Shown piece by piece: positions 27,376 through 36,860 of a stretch of DNA of 61,452 nt. Position 1 is the first letter of the stretch; every line of letters starts with the position of its first letter. Position numbers and translations under genes: made by a program. The stretch comes from Rhodospirillaceae bacterium. Lineage in GTDB: Bacteria; Pseudomonadota; Alphaproteobacteria; Bin65. A model generated the notes under the pieces. It was not told the origin of the DNA, did no database searches, and worked only from the letters and a program-made list of their open reading frames with translations. Location of the stretch: assembly GCA_011523655.1 (NCBI GenBank), contig WTGH01000023.1, forward strand, positions 20,172 to 81,623, given 5' to 3'.

Positions 27376-28554
27376 ATGCGCTTCATGTATTTATCGGAGG
27401 GCGACACACATCCCGGTCAGACCCATCAGGCGCGATACTGGGACCTGGTAGAAGAGGTTGTTCACGCCGAAAAATGGGGCTTCGACCTGTTCGGGGTTTC
27501 GGAACAGCATTTGGCGATCGGCTCCGCGACGACCTCTTCGCCGGAAGTCCTTTACGGTTACCTTTACGGCCAGACCAGCCGCATCCGGTTTCGACATGCC
27601 ATTTCTCTGATTCCGGTCAACCATCCCCTCAAGATCGCGGCCAACGTTGCGGTCGCCGATATCCTGTCCAACGGACGCATCGAACTCGGCGTCGGACGGG
27701 GCAATACCACCCTTTCGTTGCGCGCATTCGAAGTCGATCTGTCGACGAACCGGGAGATGGCGATCGAGGGCATCGAAATTCTGAAGAAGGCGTTCTCCGA
27801 AAATATCTTCATGCACTACGGGGAGCATTACAAGATTCCGCCCCGGTCGCTGGTTCCAAAGCTGATACAAAAGCCGCATCCCAACATTTACATGGCCGCC
27901 ACCAGCCCGGACAGCCACCACCTTTGTGCGGATCTGGGTATCGGCGCCCTGTCGTTCTCCAGCTATCTGGGCTTCGATTTCATCGAAAAGGGCATCGCCG
28001 AATACCGGCAAAGAATAAAGCGGACGCGCAAGAAGGGCGGCCATGTCAACGAATCGGTGGGCGTCCTGATCCACGCCTATTGCGACGAGACAGACGAGAT
28101 GGCCCGCGAGGTCGCGGGAGAGGCCAACCTGAACTACGTTTTCGTAGCCGCGTCGGGTTACCCGCGGCTCGCCAAGATGGAGAAGACCTACAAATACATG
28201 GGCGCCCTGGCGCAGGTGGGCGAGAAGCTCAATGACGTGGACTACTTCATCAACGATTCCGGCGCCGCGGTCATCGGGTCGCCCGAGACCTGCATCAGGC
28301 AGATCGAGCGGTTCAGGCAAGCGGGAGCCGACGAGGTTCTGCTTCGGATCGACAGCGTCCCCCACGACAAGATCATGAAGTCGATCGAGCTCTTCGGGCG
28401 GCATGTGATCCCCCATTTCCGCCACCCGGAAAACATCGTTCGCCCGCCGAGCGAGATTCTCGACGACATTCGGACCATGCGTGAACAGGCGAAGCAGGAG
28501 GGCGTGTACGTTACCCTGCCGACCAAAAAGGAACCGAAAGCAGCACAAGCGTAG
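27376..28554 (+). CDS. LLM-class flavin-dependent monooxygenase (copy 1)
   Basis: 392 residues, bacterial-luciferase-like TIM barrel. Opens MRFMYLSEGD; HAEKWGFDLFGVSEQH and DILSNGRIELGVGRGN are the strand/loop segments that hold reduced FMN in this superfamily, and the C-terminal IGSPETCIRQIERF is also typical. It needs reduced flavin supplied by a separate reductase; a candidate is encoded at 47985-48650. The family oxidises or opens rings and cleaves C-S, C-N or C-C bonds; the substrate here is unknown. A paralogue of about four in five identical residues lies at 39655-40836. It is followed by the VOC gene after 30 bp. Confidence 0.9.
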   Translation: MRFMYLSEGDTHPGQTHQARYWDLVEEVVHAEKWGFDLFGVSEQHLAIGSATTSSPEVLYGYLYGQTSRIRFRHAISLIPVNHPLKIAANVAVADILSNGRIELGVGRGNTTLSLRAFEVDLSTNREMAIEGIEILKKAFSENIFMHYGEHYKIPPRSLVPKLIQKPHPNIYMAATSPDSHHLCADLGIGALSFSSYLGFDFIEKGIAEYRQRIKRTRKKGGHVNESVGVLIHAYCDETDEMAREVAGEANLNYVFVAASGYPRLAKMEKTYKYMGALAQVGEKLNDVDYFINDSGAAVIGSPETCIRQIERFRQAGADEVLLRIDSVPHDKIMKSIELFGRHVIPHFRHPENIVRPPSEILDDIRTMREQAKQEGVYVTLPTKKEPKAAQA

Positions 28555-28584
28555 CCCGCAGTTACCGGTGAGAAAGGTTTCACC

Positions 28585-29052
28585 ATGAGCCGCATAATCG
28601 AAATGATGACGGTCAACGTTCAGGTGCGCGACATGGCAGAGGCCGTCGCCAAGGTCGAGGCCATGGGGCTGGAGCCCCTGCCCCTGTCGCATATGCCGGG
28701 CCCGCCGGCGTACATCGACGACGTTTCGGTTCCGTTCGGCACCAATGGCCACATCTCGCTGATCACGCCGAACAGCGAGAAATCGCAGATCAACGATCTG
28801 CTGGAAAAACGGGGCCCGGGCCTCAACTCGATTTCGGTACGCGTCGAGAATATCCGGCAGGTTATGGAGGAATGGAGCAAGGCCGGCCTCAAATGGACCT
28901 TCCCGGAGCCCCAGGCCCTTCTGCCCCCCAAGTCACCTGTGGTGGGCTATGCGCCCGATCTGCTGTGGGCGAACTGGATCCGCCCGAGTTCGTTCTTCGG
29001 CGTCACGGTTGAAGTCTTCGAATTCGAAGGCAAGTTCGGCCGCCACGCCTGA
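28585..29052 (+). CDS. VOC-family (glyoxalase-fold) protein
   Basis: 155 residues. Two beta-alpha-beta-beta-beta halves are suggested by MTVNVQVRDMAEAVAKVEAM and, later, LNSISVRVENIRQVMEEWSK. It resembles methylmalonyl-CoA epimerase-type and lyase-type VOC proteins, which bind a divalent metal and act on CoA esters or aromatic diols. The typical His ligands are not all evident, so metal use is uncertain. It sits in the plus-strand operon between the monooxygenase and the second crotonase. Confidence 0.7.
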   Translation: MSRIIEMMTVNVQVRDMAEAVAKVEAMGLEPLPLSHMPGPPAYIDDVSVPFGTNGHISLITPNSEKSQINDLLEKRGPGLNSISVRVENIRQVMEEWSKAGLKWTFPEPQALLPPKSPVVGYAPDLLWANWIRPSSFFGVTVEVFEFEGKFGRHA

Positions 29053-29079
29053 TTGCCATATTCCAGCGAGGGATTTTTC

Positions 29080-29877
29080 ATGCCTGGAGACGTTTACGAC
29101 AAATTCAAGAGCCTGCTGATCGAGCGCAAAGAAAACGGCGTGGTGCTGATCACCATGAACCGGCCCGAAAAGCTGAATGCGATGACCTACGAAATGCATT
29201 CGGAACTTGCCAGGATATGGAACGCGGTCGAGGAAGACGCCGCATCGAAAGTGGCTGTGATCACCGGCGCCGGCCGCGCCTTTTCTGCCGGCAACGATCT
29301 GAACAATCCGGATCCGGACGCGGACATGGTGCGCGAGATCATGTCCGACGCGCTGAAGATCGTTCGCGGCATGATCGATTGCAGCAAGCCGATCATCTCT
29401 GCGATCAACGGCGTCGCGGTCGGCGGCGGCGCGCAGGTCGGCATCCTTGCCGATCTCAGTGTTGCCGCCGAGGACGCCAGGATCATCGACGGCCACACGA
29501 TAGTCGGCGTAACCGCGGGCGATCACGGGGCGCTGATCTGGCCGCTCCTGTGCGGCCTTTCGAAGGCGAAGTATTTTCTTTTCAATCTCGATACCCTGAC
29601 AGGGGCGGAAGCCGAGCGCATCGGAGTCGTAACCAAAGCGGTGCCGAAGGAAGAGGTCTTGCCGACAGCGCTGGAATGGGCCGATCGCCTCGCCAACATG
29701 TCTCAAGTCGGCATTCGAGGCACCAAAGCTGCGATGAACGGCTGGCTGCGGATGGCGATGCCCATCCTCGAGCACTCCGCCGCGCTGGAAATGGCCGATT
29801 TCTTCCATCCCGACGTCCACGAGGCGCGCGCGGCGTTCCGCGAAAAGCGCGAACCTCGGTTCCCTTCGGCGCAATAG
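29080..29877 (+). CDS. crotonase-superfamily protein 2
   Basis: 265 residues from the ATG at 29080 (GAGGGA upstream). Oxyanion loops GRAFSAGNDLNNP and NGVAVGGGAQVGILADLSVA are present. Both classical catalytic glutamates are absent (GGGAQV in place of GGGCEL, and DGHT in place of QPEI). It is therefore not a normal enoyl-CoA hydratase and may be an isomerase, hydrolase or C-C cleaving enzyme of the fold. It differs clearly from the crotonase at 26224, so the two are not recent duplicates. Confidence 0.83.
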   Translation: MPGDVYDKFKSLLIERKENGVVLITMNRPEKLNAMTYEMHSELARIWNAVEEDAASKVAVITGAGRAFSAGNDLNNPDPDADMVREIMSDALKIVRGMIDCSKPIISAINGVAVGGGAQVGILADLSVAAEDARIIDGHTIVGVTAGDHGALIWPLLCGLSKAKYFLFNLDTLTGAEAERIGVVTKAVPKEEVLPTALEWADRLANMSQVGIRGTKAAMNGWLRMAMPILEHSAALEMADFFHPDVHEARAAFREKREPRFPSAQ

Positions 29878-29926
29878 TGCCGCCGCGTGCGTCGGAAGAC
29901 CGTAACCTGGCGGACCGGCGAGGACC

Positions 29927-31831
29927 ATGACCGACCGCGATAAAGCCCTGCGCCGGCCGCGCCCCAGCCTGCACGAACGGACCGAACGAAGCATGCCGGG
30001 CCTTCTGCTCGAACGCATGCGAGCCGGACCGGACGAGGTGGCGTTCCGCGAAAAGCACCTGGGCGTCTACAAGGGCTACACATGGTCCCAGCTCGCCGCA
30101 CGGGTCGAGCAAACCTCGCTCGGCCTGATGGAACTAGGCGTAAAATCCGGCGATCGTGTCGTCGTCATGGGCGATGCCTGCATCGAATGGGTCATCGCGG
30201 ACTACGCCATCATGGCGGCCGGCGCCGTCACCGTGGGCATCTATGCCACCTGCGCGCCCTCCGAAGTCGAGTTCATCGTGTCCGACTGCGGCGCGAACGT
30301 CATCGTCCTGGAAACCCAGGAGCACCTCGACAAGCTACTGCCCGTCCTGGACCGGCTGCCGGATGTCTCGCGGTTCGTGGTCATCGATACCCGGGCCTTG
30401 TTCATGTTCGAACACCCGATGTACCTGACCTTCGAGGAGCTCCAGGAACTTGGTTCGCGGCGCAGCCGGCGGAATTCGGGCGAGTTCGAGGAGACGGTCA
30501 GCCGAGTCGCTCCGGACGACCTGGCCACGATCATCTACACGTCGGGCACGACGTCCAATCCCAAGGGCGTCATGACCACCCACAAGAATCTGCTGCTGTC
30601 CGGCGAGAGTTTCCTCCACTGCAAGCCCGAGATGCGCGACCAGCCGCACCGGGTGGTGGCCCATCTGCCGCTGGCGCACGGGGTCGGCCGCGTCATCGCC
30701 TCGATTATGCCGTTGCAGACCGCCCTGGTGCCGTTTTTCTGCGAGGAAATCGACGAATTCGCCGAAACCATCCGCGAGGTTGCGCCGAATTTTGCACTGC
30801 TGCCGCCGAGATTCTGGGAAAAGATGGCCGCCCAGCTTCTGGTCGCCGTGGATACCGGCTCCCGTTTCAAGCGTCGCGCCTATCGTATCGCCGCGGTTAT
30901 CGGCAGAAAGGTGGTCAGGTACCGCTACGCCGGGAAGCCCGTCCCCCTCGGCCTGCGGCTCCTTTACTGGTGCGCCCGCCAGCTGGTTTTCAAGCAGATC
31001 CTCGAGAAGGTGGGCATGGGGAGGATCGAGATCGCCTTTACCGGCTCGGCGCCCATGCCGCCCCACGTGACCCAGGTCTGGCACCTGTGGGGCGTGGATC
31101 TGCGGGAGATGTACGGACTGACCGAGTGTTTCGGCGTCACCATCGCGCAGTTCCATCCGTTTCCCGAGCCCGGCGACATCGGCGTGCCGACGACCCTGGA
31201 GACCTTCGAGTTCAAGCTCGCCGAAGACGGCGAAATGATGTTGCGCTCACCGGCGATCAGTACCGGCTACTGGAACCGGCCGGATCTCTGGGAGCCGTTG
31301 ATTACGTCCGACGGCTGGCTGCATACCGGCGACATCGCCGAACGCACGGAAACCGGTGCGATCCGCCTGGTCGACCGCCGCAAGGACATCATGATCACGG
31401 CGGGGGGCAAGAACCTGAGCCCGCAGCAGATCGAAAAGGTGCTCAAGGGCAGTCCGTATGTGTCCGAGGCGATCGCGATCGGCGAGGGCCGGCGCTATGT
31501 GACGGCCTTGCTCATGCTGGACTACACGACGGTCTCGGAATGGGCCCGGGCCCACAATATTTCCTACACGTCCTATACGAATCTCGTGACCCGGCCTGAG
31601 GTCGAAACGCTGATGGACGAAGAATTGAGCAAGGCCAACCAGTTCCTCGCGCGAGTCGAACAGGTCAAGAAGTACCGGATCATTCCGCAGGAACTGGACC
31701 CGGAAGAAGGCGAAACAACGCCGAACTACAAGATCAAACGTACATTGATATCGAAGATGTTCTCCGGGGAAATCGCATCGATGTACGAAACGAAGACGGA
31801 AGAATTGTTCGAACAGGCGGCGGCCGGCTGA
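29927..31831 (+). CDS. AMP-dependent acyl-CoA synthetase, long-chain type
   Basis: 634 residues. It activates a carboxylic acid to acyl-AMP and then acyl-CoA. Seen: the P-loop IIYTSGTTSNPKGVMTTHKN near residue 205, MYGLTECFGVT, LHTGDIAERTETGAIRLVDR with the adenine-binding Asp, and the hinge RKDIMITAGGKNLSPQQIE. The length and the RRKD.MITAGGKN form fit the FAA1/long-chain branch. In an operon with a Liv-type importer, the imported or ring-opened acid is the likely substrate. Confidence 0.9.
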   Translation: MTDRDKALRRPRPSLHERTERSMPGLLLERMRAGPDEVAFREKHLGVYKGYTWSQLAARVEQTSLGLMELGVKSGDRVVVMGDACIEWVIADYAIMAAGAVTVGIYATCAPSEVEFIVSDCGANVIVLETQEHLDKLLPVLDRLPDVSRFVVIDTRALFMFEHPMYLTFEELQELGSRRSRRNSGEFEETVSRVAPDDLATIIYTSGTTSNPKGVMTTHKNLLLSGESFLHCKPEMRDQPHRVVAHLPLAHGVGRVIASIMPLQTALVPFFCEEIDEFAETIREVAPNFALLPPRFWEKMAAQLLVAVDTGSRFKRRAYRIAAVIGRKVVRYRYAGKPVPLGLRLLYWCARQLVFKQILEKVGMGRIEIAFTGSAPMPPHVTQVWHLWGVDLREMYGLTECFGVTIAQFHPFPEPGDIGVPTTLETFEFKLAEDGEMMLRSPAISTGYWNRPDLWEPLITSDGWLHTGDIAERTETGAIRLVDRRKDIMITAGGKNLSPQQIEKVLKGSPYVSEAIAIGEGRRYVTALLMLDYTTVSEWARAHNISYTSYTNLVTRPEVETLMDEELSKANQFLARVEQVKKYRIIPQELDPEEGETTPNYKIKRTLISKMFSGEIASMYETKTEELFEQAAAG

Positions 31832-31902
31832 ACGATGTCGCCGATATCGACGCGGCAAGGAATGGCAACCGGCCAATTCATCCAGCCAAGGGAGGAAATG
31901 CC

Positions 31903-33120
31903 ATGAGATACATCCAAAGTTTCCTGATCCTGACAGTCGCGGTGTTTTTGACCGCTTGGGGATCCGACAGAAACCAGGCGCGCGCCGCCGACCAGTACAT
32001 TCTGGGACTTTCCGGCGTCATGAGCGGCCCCGCCGGCAGCAGCTATCTGCCGATGGTGGAAGCGATCCGCGTCTACTTCGAAAAAGTCAACGACCAGGGC
32101 GGCATCAACGGCCGCAAGGTCAAGCTCATCATTCGGGATAGCGCCAACGATCCGCTGCGCGCGGTGGCCGATCTCAAGTCCTTTGCCGACACCGACGGCC
32201 TCAATGCGGTCATCTTCCCGTCGACCTCGGCAACCGTCGGCGCCTACACCAAGGAGAGCCGCCGGATTTCGATGCCGACGATCTACGTCAATGCGTGCTA
32301 TCCGCCGGCAACGCCGCCAAAACCCAATCCCGAATTCTTCTGCCCGGGCATCAGCACGCTGGTCGATGCCTTCACGATCGTCGACCTGTTGTTCGAACTC
32401 ATGAAGGGCAAGAAGATCACCTTGGGTTTCGTGACCTCGGACGTTCCGGGCGCGCGGATTGCGGCGCAAAAACTCATGGCGCCCTATGCCGCGAAGAAGG
32501 GGGCCAAAGTAGTCGGAGTCGCCGTGGCGCCGGTGCCGATGATGGACCTCGTCCCGATCACCCGCGGGTTCAAGGACAAGGGAGTCAACGCGATCATCAG
32601 TTACACCTACACGCATCATATGCTGGCGACCGCCGAAGCGGTCGGCAAGCTGAACTACGATGTCACCTACCTGATGGCCGCGAACATTCCGGGCGCGTTG
32701 ACCCAGATGGCGCAGCTCAAAAATCCGAACATCCACGCCATGGATCATTTCTCGCTGGTGAGCGAAGACAAGCCGGTTCACAAGGACATCGTCGCCGCGG
32801 CGAAGAAATACGGCTACGATTTTCCGGTATCCGATATTCGCTTCGGCTGGCGCGCCGCCATGGTGACCGAGGCTGCGCTCAAGGCCTGCGGTTGGCCGTG
32901 CAGCCGCGAGAAACTCGTCGGCGTCCTGAACACGCTGAAGGTGAACGACCCGAACATGGTCGACCTCAACGGAGGTCCGGTGACCTTCACGAAGACCAAC
33001 CACACCAGCCCGTCGAAGGCCTATCGGGTCTATTCCTGGAGCACGGCGAAGAATGCCTTGGTGACTTCGGTCGACTGGTTCGTGAAGCAGGAGATGGACT
33101 GGGCGCCAAGGAAAAAGTAG
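31903..33120 (+). CDS. Liv-type ABC transporter substrate-binding protein (system 1)
   Basis: 405 residues, periplasmic type I binding protein with the family opening YILGLSGVMSGPAGSSYLPM and GGINGRKVKLIIRD. The signal region is odd: it contains LTAWGSD, which would be a lipobox if the Trp were Cys (TGG for TGC/TGT), but a later ARA-ADQ site suits ordinary signal peptidase I. The ligand pocket is not predictable. Liv-like proteins of catabolic clusters commonly bind aromatic or dicarboxylic acids, not amino acids. GGGAGGAAATGCC precedes the start. Confidence 0.88.
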   Translation: MRYIQSFLILTVAVFLTAWGSDRNQARAADQYILGLSGVMSGPAGSSYLPMVEAIRVYFEKVNDQGGINGRKVKLIIRDSANDPLRAVADLKSFADTDGLNAVIFPSTSATVGAYTKESRRISMPTIYVNACYPPATPPKPNPEFFCPGISTLVDAFTIVDLLFELMKGKKITLGFVTSDVPGARIAAQKLMAPYAAKKGAKVVGVAVAPVPMMDLVPITRGFKDKGVNAIISYTYTHHMLATAEAVGKLNYDVTYLMAANIPGALTQMAQLKNPNIHAMDHFSLVSEDKPVHKDIVAAAKKYGYDFPVSDIRFGWRAAMVTEAALKACGWPCSREKLVGVLNTLKVNDPNMVDLNGGPVTFTKTNHTSPSKAYRVYSWSTAKNALVTSVDWFVKQEMDWAPRKK

Positions 33121-33263
33121 CCGCAATCTCGCGGGCCGGGAGCATCGGGGCGGTTGGCTGCGGTGAGCCGTTGGCCGGTGACCGAGATGCGCTCGACAGC
33201 ACCGTTCGCCCGGCCTGACCGCGAGGTCGGGCCGAGCCGGTGCGAACGCCCGGCGCACTAGCC

Positions 33264-34130
33264 ATGCTCGCCGATATTCTCGTCCTGCTGTCGATCTATG
33301 CGCTGCTCGGAGCGGGCTACGTCATCGTCTACCGCTCCAGCCGCGTATTGAACTTTGCCTATCCCGAAATCTTCATGGTGAGCGCCTATCTGGGCTTCGC
33401 CATCGTGGCGACGGTCCAGATCGATCCCCACGCGATCTTCCCCGTGGGGTTCGTCATCGGCGTTGTTGCGGGGATCCTGATCTATCTCTTCCTGATGGCG
33501 CCGATGGCGGGACAGCCGGTCTTCGCAGCCGTGCTGGTCACCATCGGCCTGGGCATCATTCTGCGCGGCCTGGTTTACATCGAATTCACCGGGCAGAGCA
33601 TTTTTCCGGGCAGCGAGCTTGGCGTCGACAATTCGACCGTCGACATATTCGAGGGCCTGAGCATTACCCGCTACGGTCTGGTGATGGTTGTGGCGTCGCT
33701 GGCGATCATCGCAGGCCTGCTGCTGTTCTTCCGTTATTCCAGGCTCGGCATGCAGATGCGTGCGGCGTCGTTCGACCCGAAGCTCGCCGCCTACCGCGGC
33801 ATGAATATCCACCTGCTGTTCGCGATCGCCTGGGGCATGTCGCTCGGTATCGGCGCGTTTGCCGGCGGCCTCTACGGCATGAACTACCAGATCGGCATTG
33901 CCATTTCCCTGGTAGGCATCAAGGCGCTCGTCGTGGCGCTGGTCGGCGGGATGGACAGCCTGACCGGCCTTGTCCCGGCCGCCCTCATCGTCGCCGCTAT
34001 GGAGATTCTGGTGCAGCGGTTCATCGATCCTGCCCTTTCGGAAGTCATCCCCTTCATCGTGCTTGTCGTCATTCTGCTGATACGTCCCTGGGGCCTTCTC
34101 GGCACCAAGGAAATGATCGATAGGGTGTAG
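33264..34130 (+). CDS. Liv-type ABC permease, LivH-like (system 1)
   Basis: 288 residues from the ATG at 33264. A GTG start at 33240 would add eight residues. About eight hydrophobic segments are present. The characteristic YVIVYRSSRVLNFAYPEIFMVSAYLGF opens the first part and AAYRGMNIHLLFAIAWGMSLGIGAFAGGLYG the later part. Inner-membrane half of the importer together with the following LivM-like gene. Confidence 0.9.
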   Translation: MLADILVLLSIYALLGAGYVIVYRSSRVLNFAYPEIFMVSAYLGFAIVATVQIDPHAIFPVGFVIGVVAGILIYLFLMAPMAGQPVFAAVLVTIGLGIILRGLVYIEFTGQSIFPGSELGVDNSTVDIFEGLSITRYGLVMVVASLAIIAGLLLFFRYSRLGMQMRAASFDPKLAAYRGMNIHLLFAIAWGMSLGIGAFAGGLYGMNYQIGIAISLVGIKALVVALVGGMDSLTGLVPAALIVAAMEILVQRFIDPALSEVIPFIVLVVILLIRPWGLLGTKEMIDRV

Positions 34131-34180
34131 CCATCGCCACGCGCAGATCGGGTTATTTCAAGACGGACTACGCCCGGGAC

Positions 34181-35218
34181 ATGGCGTTGTTCGACACGCC
34201 CTACCGCAAGGCCGGGATGGCGTTGCTGCTTGGCGTGGGCCTGATACTGCCGCTGGTCGCGGGCAACCAGCTCCTTCACATCTTCAACCTGACGATGCTG
34301 GTGATCGTGGGCGCGCTGGCGCTGAACCTGCTGACGGGCTTCGCCGGTCAGCTTTCCCTCGGCCACGCCGCGTTTCTGGGCGTCGGCGGTTATGTCAGCC
34401 ACTTCGTATCGCAGGCCGGCATCCCATTCCCCCTGGTCGTGCTTGCCGCGACGGCTTTCGGCGGCGCCCTGGGCTTCCTCGTCGGCGCGCCGGCCCTGCG
34501 CCTGCGCGGCCTTTACATCGTCCTCGCCACGGTGGGTTTCCACTACATCGTGCTTTACCTGATTCACGTGTACCAATCGTCCGGCGAGGACAGCATTCTG
34601 GCGCTGACCGGTTTCCTGATGCCGGAGGCCGATCTGGGCTTCGTCGTCCTGGATTCGGCGGTGCGCTGGTTCTACTTTCTCGGTGGGGTCCTGATCCTCA
34701 CGACCGCGTTTTGCCTGAACCTGGCGCGAACGCGGGTCGCCAGGGCGTGGATCGCCCTGAGGGAACGGGACATTACGGCCGCAGCCCTCGGCATCAATCT
34801 GGCGGTCTACAAACTCAAGGCATTCGTCGTCAGTTCGGCCCTCGCCTGCATGGCCGGCTCTCTCCTCGTCTACTATCTGGGATCGGTTTCGGCGGAGTAT
34901 TACACGCTGGATTTGGCCGTTTCGTACCTCGCCATGGTCGTGATCGGCGGCTACGGCTCGATCTTCGGATCGTATCTGGGCGCGTGCTTCATCGCGCTCA
35001 TGCCGTTCTTCATCACCTGGCTGTTCGAATTCTTTGAGGCCAGCCCCCGAACGCAGGTGCAGCTTCTGGTGCCGAGCCAGGTCATCGTTTTCGGCCTGGT
35101 GATGATCGGCTTCCTCATCTTCGAGCCGCGCGGCCTGATCGGCATCTGGCGGCGAATCCGGGTCTATTTCGAGCTTTGGCCGCTGAGCCGGTCCATCCTT
35201 GCCGTTCGAAGGGATTGA
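34181..35218 (+). CDS. Liv-type ABC permease, LivM-like (system 1)
   Basis: 345 residues from the ATG at 34181, with about ten hydrophobic segments and the LivM landmarks LNLLTGFAGQLSLGHAAFLGVGGY, RVARAWIALRERDITAAALGINLAVYKLKAF and FEPRGLIGIWRRI. Codons just before this ATG read GYFKTDYARD, like the usual LivM N-terminal motif, yet no ATG, GTG or TTG exists in that frame after a TAG at 34121. The true start is therefore uncertain (see findings). Confidence 0.9.
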   Translation: MALFDTPYRKAGMALLLGVGLILPLVAGNQLLHIFNLTMLVIVGALALNLLTGFAGQLSLGHAAFLGVGGYVSHFVSQAGIPFPLVVLAATAFGGALGFLVGAPALRLRGLYIVLATVGFHYIVLYLIHVYQSSGEDSILALTGFLMPEADLGFVVLDSAVRWFYFLGGVLILTTAFCLNLARTRVARAWIALRERDITAAALGINLAVYKLKAFVVSSALACMAGSLLVYYLGSVSAEYYTLDLAVSYLAMVVIGGYGSIFGSYLGACFIALMPFFITWLFEFFEASPRTQVQLLVPSQVIVFGLVMIGFLIFEPRGLIGIWRRIRVYFELWPLSRSILAVRRD

Positions 35219-35222
35219 AGGC

Positions 35223-36038
35223 ATGGAAAACGGGTCGTCCGGCTCGGCGCTGCTCGAAGTGATCGGTCTGGAGGTGGTCTACCACCGGGCCGTGACCGCG
35301 GTTCAGGGCGTGTCGCTCACCGCCGAAGAGCGGTCGATCACGGCGCTCGTCGGCACCAACGGGGCCGGCAAGTCGACGACGCTGGCGGCAATCGCCGGCT
35401 TCATGCGCGCCGAAGATGTCCGCATCACCGAGGGCGACGTGCTGTTCGACGGCGCGTCGATCAAGGGCCGCCGGAACGACCAGATCAGCGCCATGGGCAT
35501 TGGATACGTGCCTGAGCGCGAGAAGATATTCCCGACGCTGTCGGTGCTGGAGAATCTGACCGCCTGCCGGCCGCGCAGCGGATCCGATCGTGCGATGAGC
35601 ATCGAGCAGGTCTACGACCTGTTCCCGCGACTGGCCGAGCGGCCGAACACGATCGCAGGCTATCTCTCCGGCGGCGAGCGGCAGATGCTTGCCATATCGA
35701 TGGCCCTCCTCGGCGGGCCGCGGCTCCTGTTGATCGACGAAATGACCCTGGGACTGGCCCCGATCGTCGTCGAGTCGCTGGTCGAGACCGTGACCAGGCT
35801 GCGCGACGAGCACAACGTCACCATCCTGGTGGTCGAGCAAAACGCGAGCACCGGGATCGAAATGGCCGATTATATCTACGTCATGGAAAACGGCCGCATC
35901 GCCTTCGACGGCCCGCCCGACCGGCTGCTCCAGCACGAGGATTTCCAGGAGTTTTATCTCGGCATGGAACGGGAGGGCGGCAGGAAACACTATCAGGACG
36001 TCAAGCAGTATCGGCGCAAGCGGCGGTGGTTCGGCTGA
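35223..36038 (+). CDS. Liv-type ABC ATPase, LivF-like (system 1)
   Basis: 271 residues from the ATG at 35223. Walker A is GTNGAGKST near residue 50, the signature is YLSGGERQML, Walker B is LLLIDEMTLGLAP, and the switch His is replaced within VVEQNAS (normal for LivF). The C-terminal 25 residues are basic (GRKHYQDVKQYRRKRRWFG), longer than usual. The gene overlaps the next ATPase start by one base (TGATG). Confidence 0.9.
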   Translation: MENGSSGSALLEVIGLEVVYHRAVTAVQGVSLTAEERSITALVGTNGAGKSTTLAAIAGFMRAEDVRITEGDVLFDGASIKGRRNDQISAMGIGYVPEREKIFPTLSVLENLTACRPRSGSDRAMSIEQVYDLFPRLAERPNTIAGYLSGGERQMLAISMALLGGPRLLLIDEMTLGLAPIVVESLVETVTRLRDEHNVTILVVEQNASTGIEMADYIYVMENGRIAFDGPPDRLLQHEDFQEFYLGMEREGGRKHYQDVKQYRRKRRWFG

Positions 36039-36823
36039 TGGCGGAAGCCGGCCCCATCCTCAGCGTGAAAGGTGTGTCTTTGCGCTTCAAGGGGCTGGTC
36101 GCTCTGGACAGCGTGTCGCTCGACGTGCCCGAAGGGATCATTTTCGGCCTTGTCGGGCCCAACGGCGCCGGCAAGACGTGCCTGCTCAACGTGGTCAGCG
36201 GCGTACTGCCCCAATCGGAGGGCGAGGTCTTTTTCAAGGGCCGCGAAATCTCCGGCGTTCCCCTGCACCGGCGCGTCGACGTGGGTATCGGCCGGACGTT
36301 TCAGGGCGTCGAACTGATCGCCGAACTGTCGGTCCTCGAGAACATGCTCATCGGGCGCCATCACCTGATGACGACAGGCGTGATAACCGGCGGCCTGTTT
36401 TATGGCGCGGCCCGCAAGGAAGAGATTCGCCACCGAGAGGCGGTCGAGGAGATCATCGAGTTCTTCGAACTGGAGCGCTACCGCAAGAGCCCGGTCGGCA
36501 TGCTGCCTTTCGGCATTCAGAAGCTGGTCGGCGTCGCCCGGGCGATCTGCTCCGAGCCGCGCCTGCTGCTGCTCGACGAGGTCGCCTCGGGCCTGAACAA
36601 CCAGGAAAAGCAGGATCTCTCCCGCTTCATGTTGCGGATCAAGCATACGCGTCAGATCACGATGGTCTGGGTGGAGCACGACGTGCGCATGGTCTCGGAA
36701 CTGGCGGACGCTGTCATGGTCCTGGACTACGGGCGCGTCGTCGCCCAGGGATCTCCCGACGACGTGCTGCACGACCCGGCGGTGCAGCGCGTCTTTATCG
36801 GCCGAAGCGCCGGTGACGGTTGA
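36038..36823 (+). CDS. Liv-type ABC ATPase, LivG-like (system 1)
   Basis: 261 residues. Walker A is GPNGAGKTC, and the LivG hallmark GIGRTFQGVELIAELSVLENMLIG is present. The signature region is MLPFGIQKLVGVARAI (degenerate LSGGQ) and Walker B is LLLLDEVASGL, with Val in place of the usual Pro after Asp-Glu. Together with the LivF-like protein it powers importer system 1. The ATG overlaps the stop of the previous gene. Confidence 0.9.
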   Translation: MAEAGPILSVKGVSLRFKGLVALDSVSLDVPEGIIFGLVGPNGAGKTCLLNVVSGVLPQSEGEVFFKGREISGVPLHRRVDVGIGRTFQGVELIAELSVLENMLIGRHHLMTTGVITGGLFYGAARKEEIRHREAVEEIIEFFELERYRKSPVGMLPFGIQKLVGVARAICSEPRLLLLDEVASGLNNQEKQDLSRFMLRIKHTRQITMVWVEHDVRMVSELADAVMVLDYGRVVAQGSPDDVLHDPAVQRVFIGRSAGDG

Positions 36824-36860
36824 TGGCGGCCGGCTGCCGCCGCATGCGAAACAGGAGATC

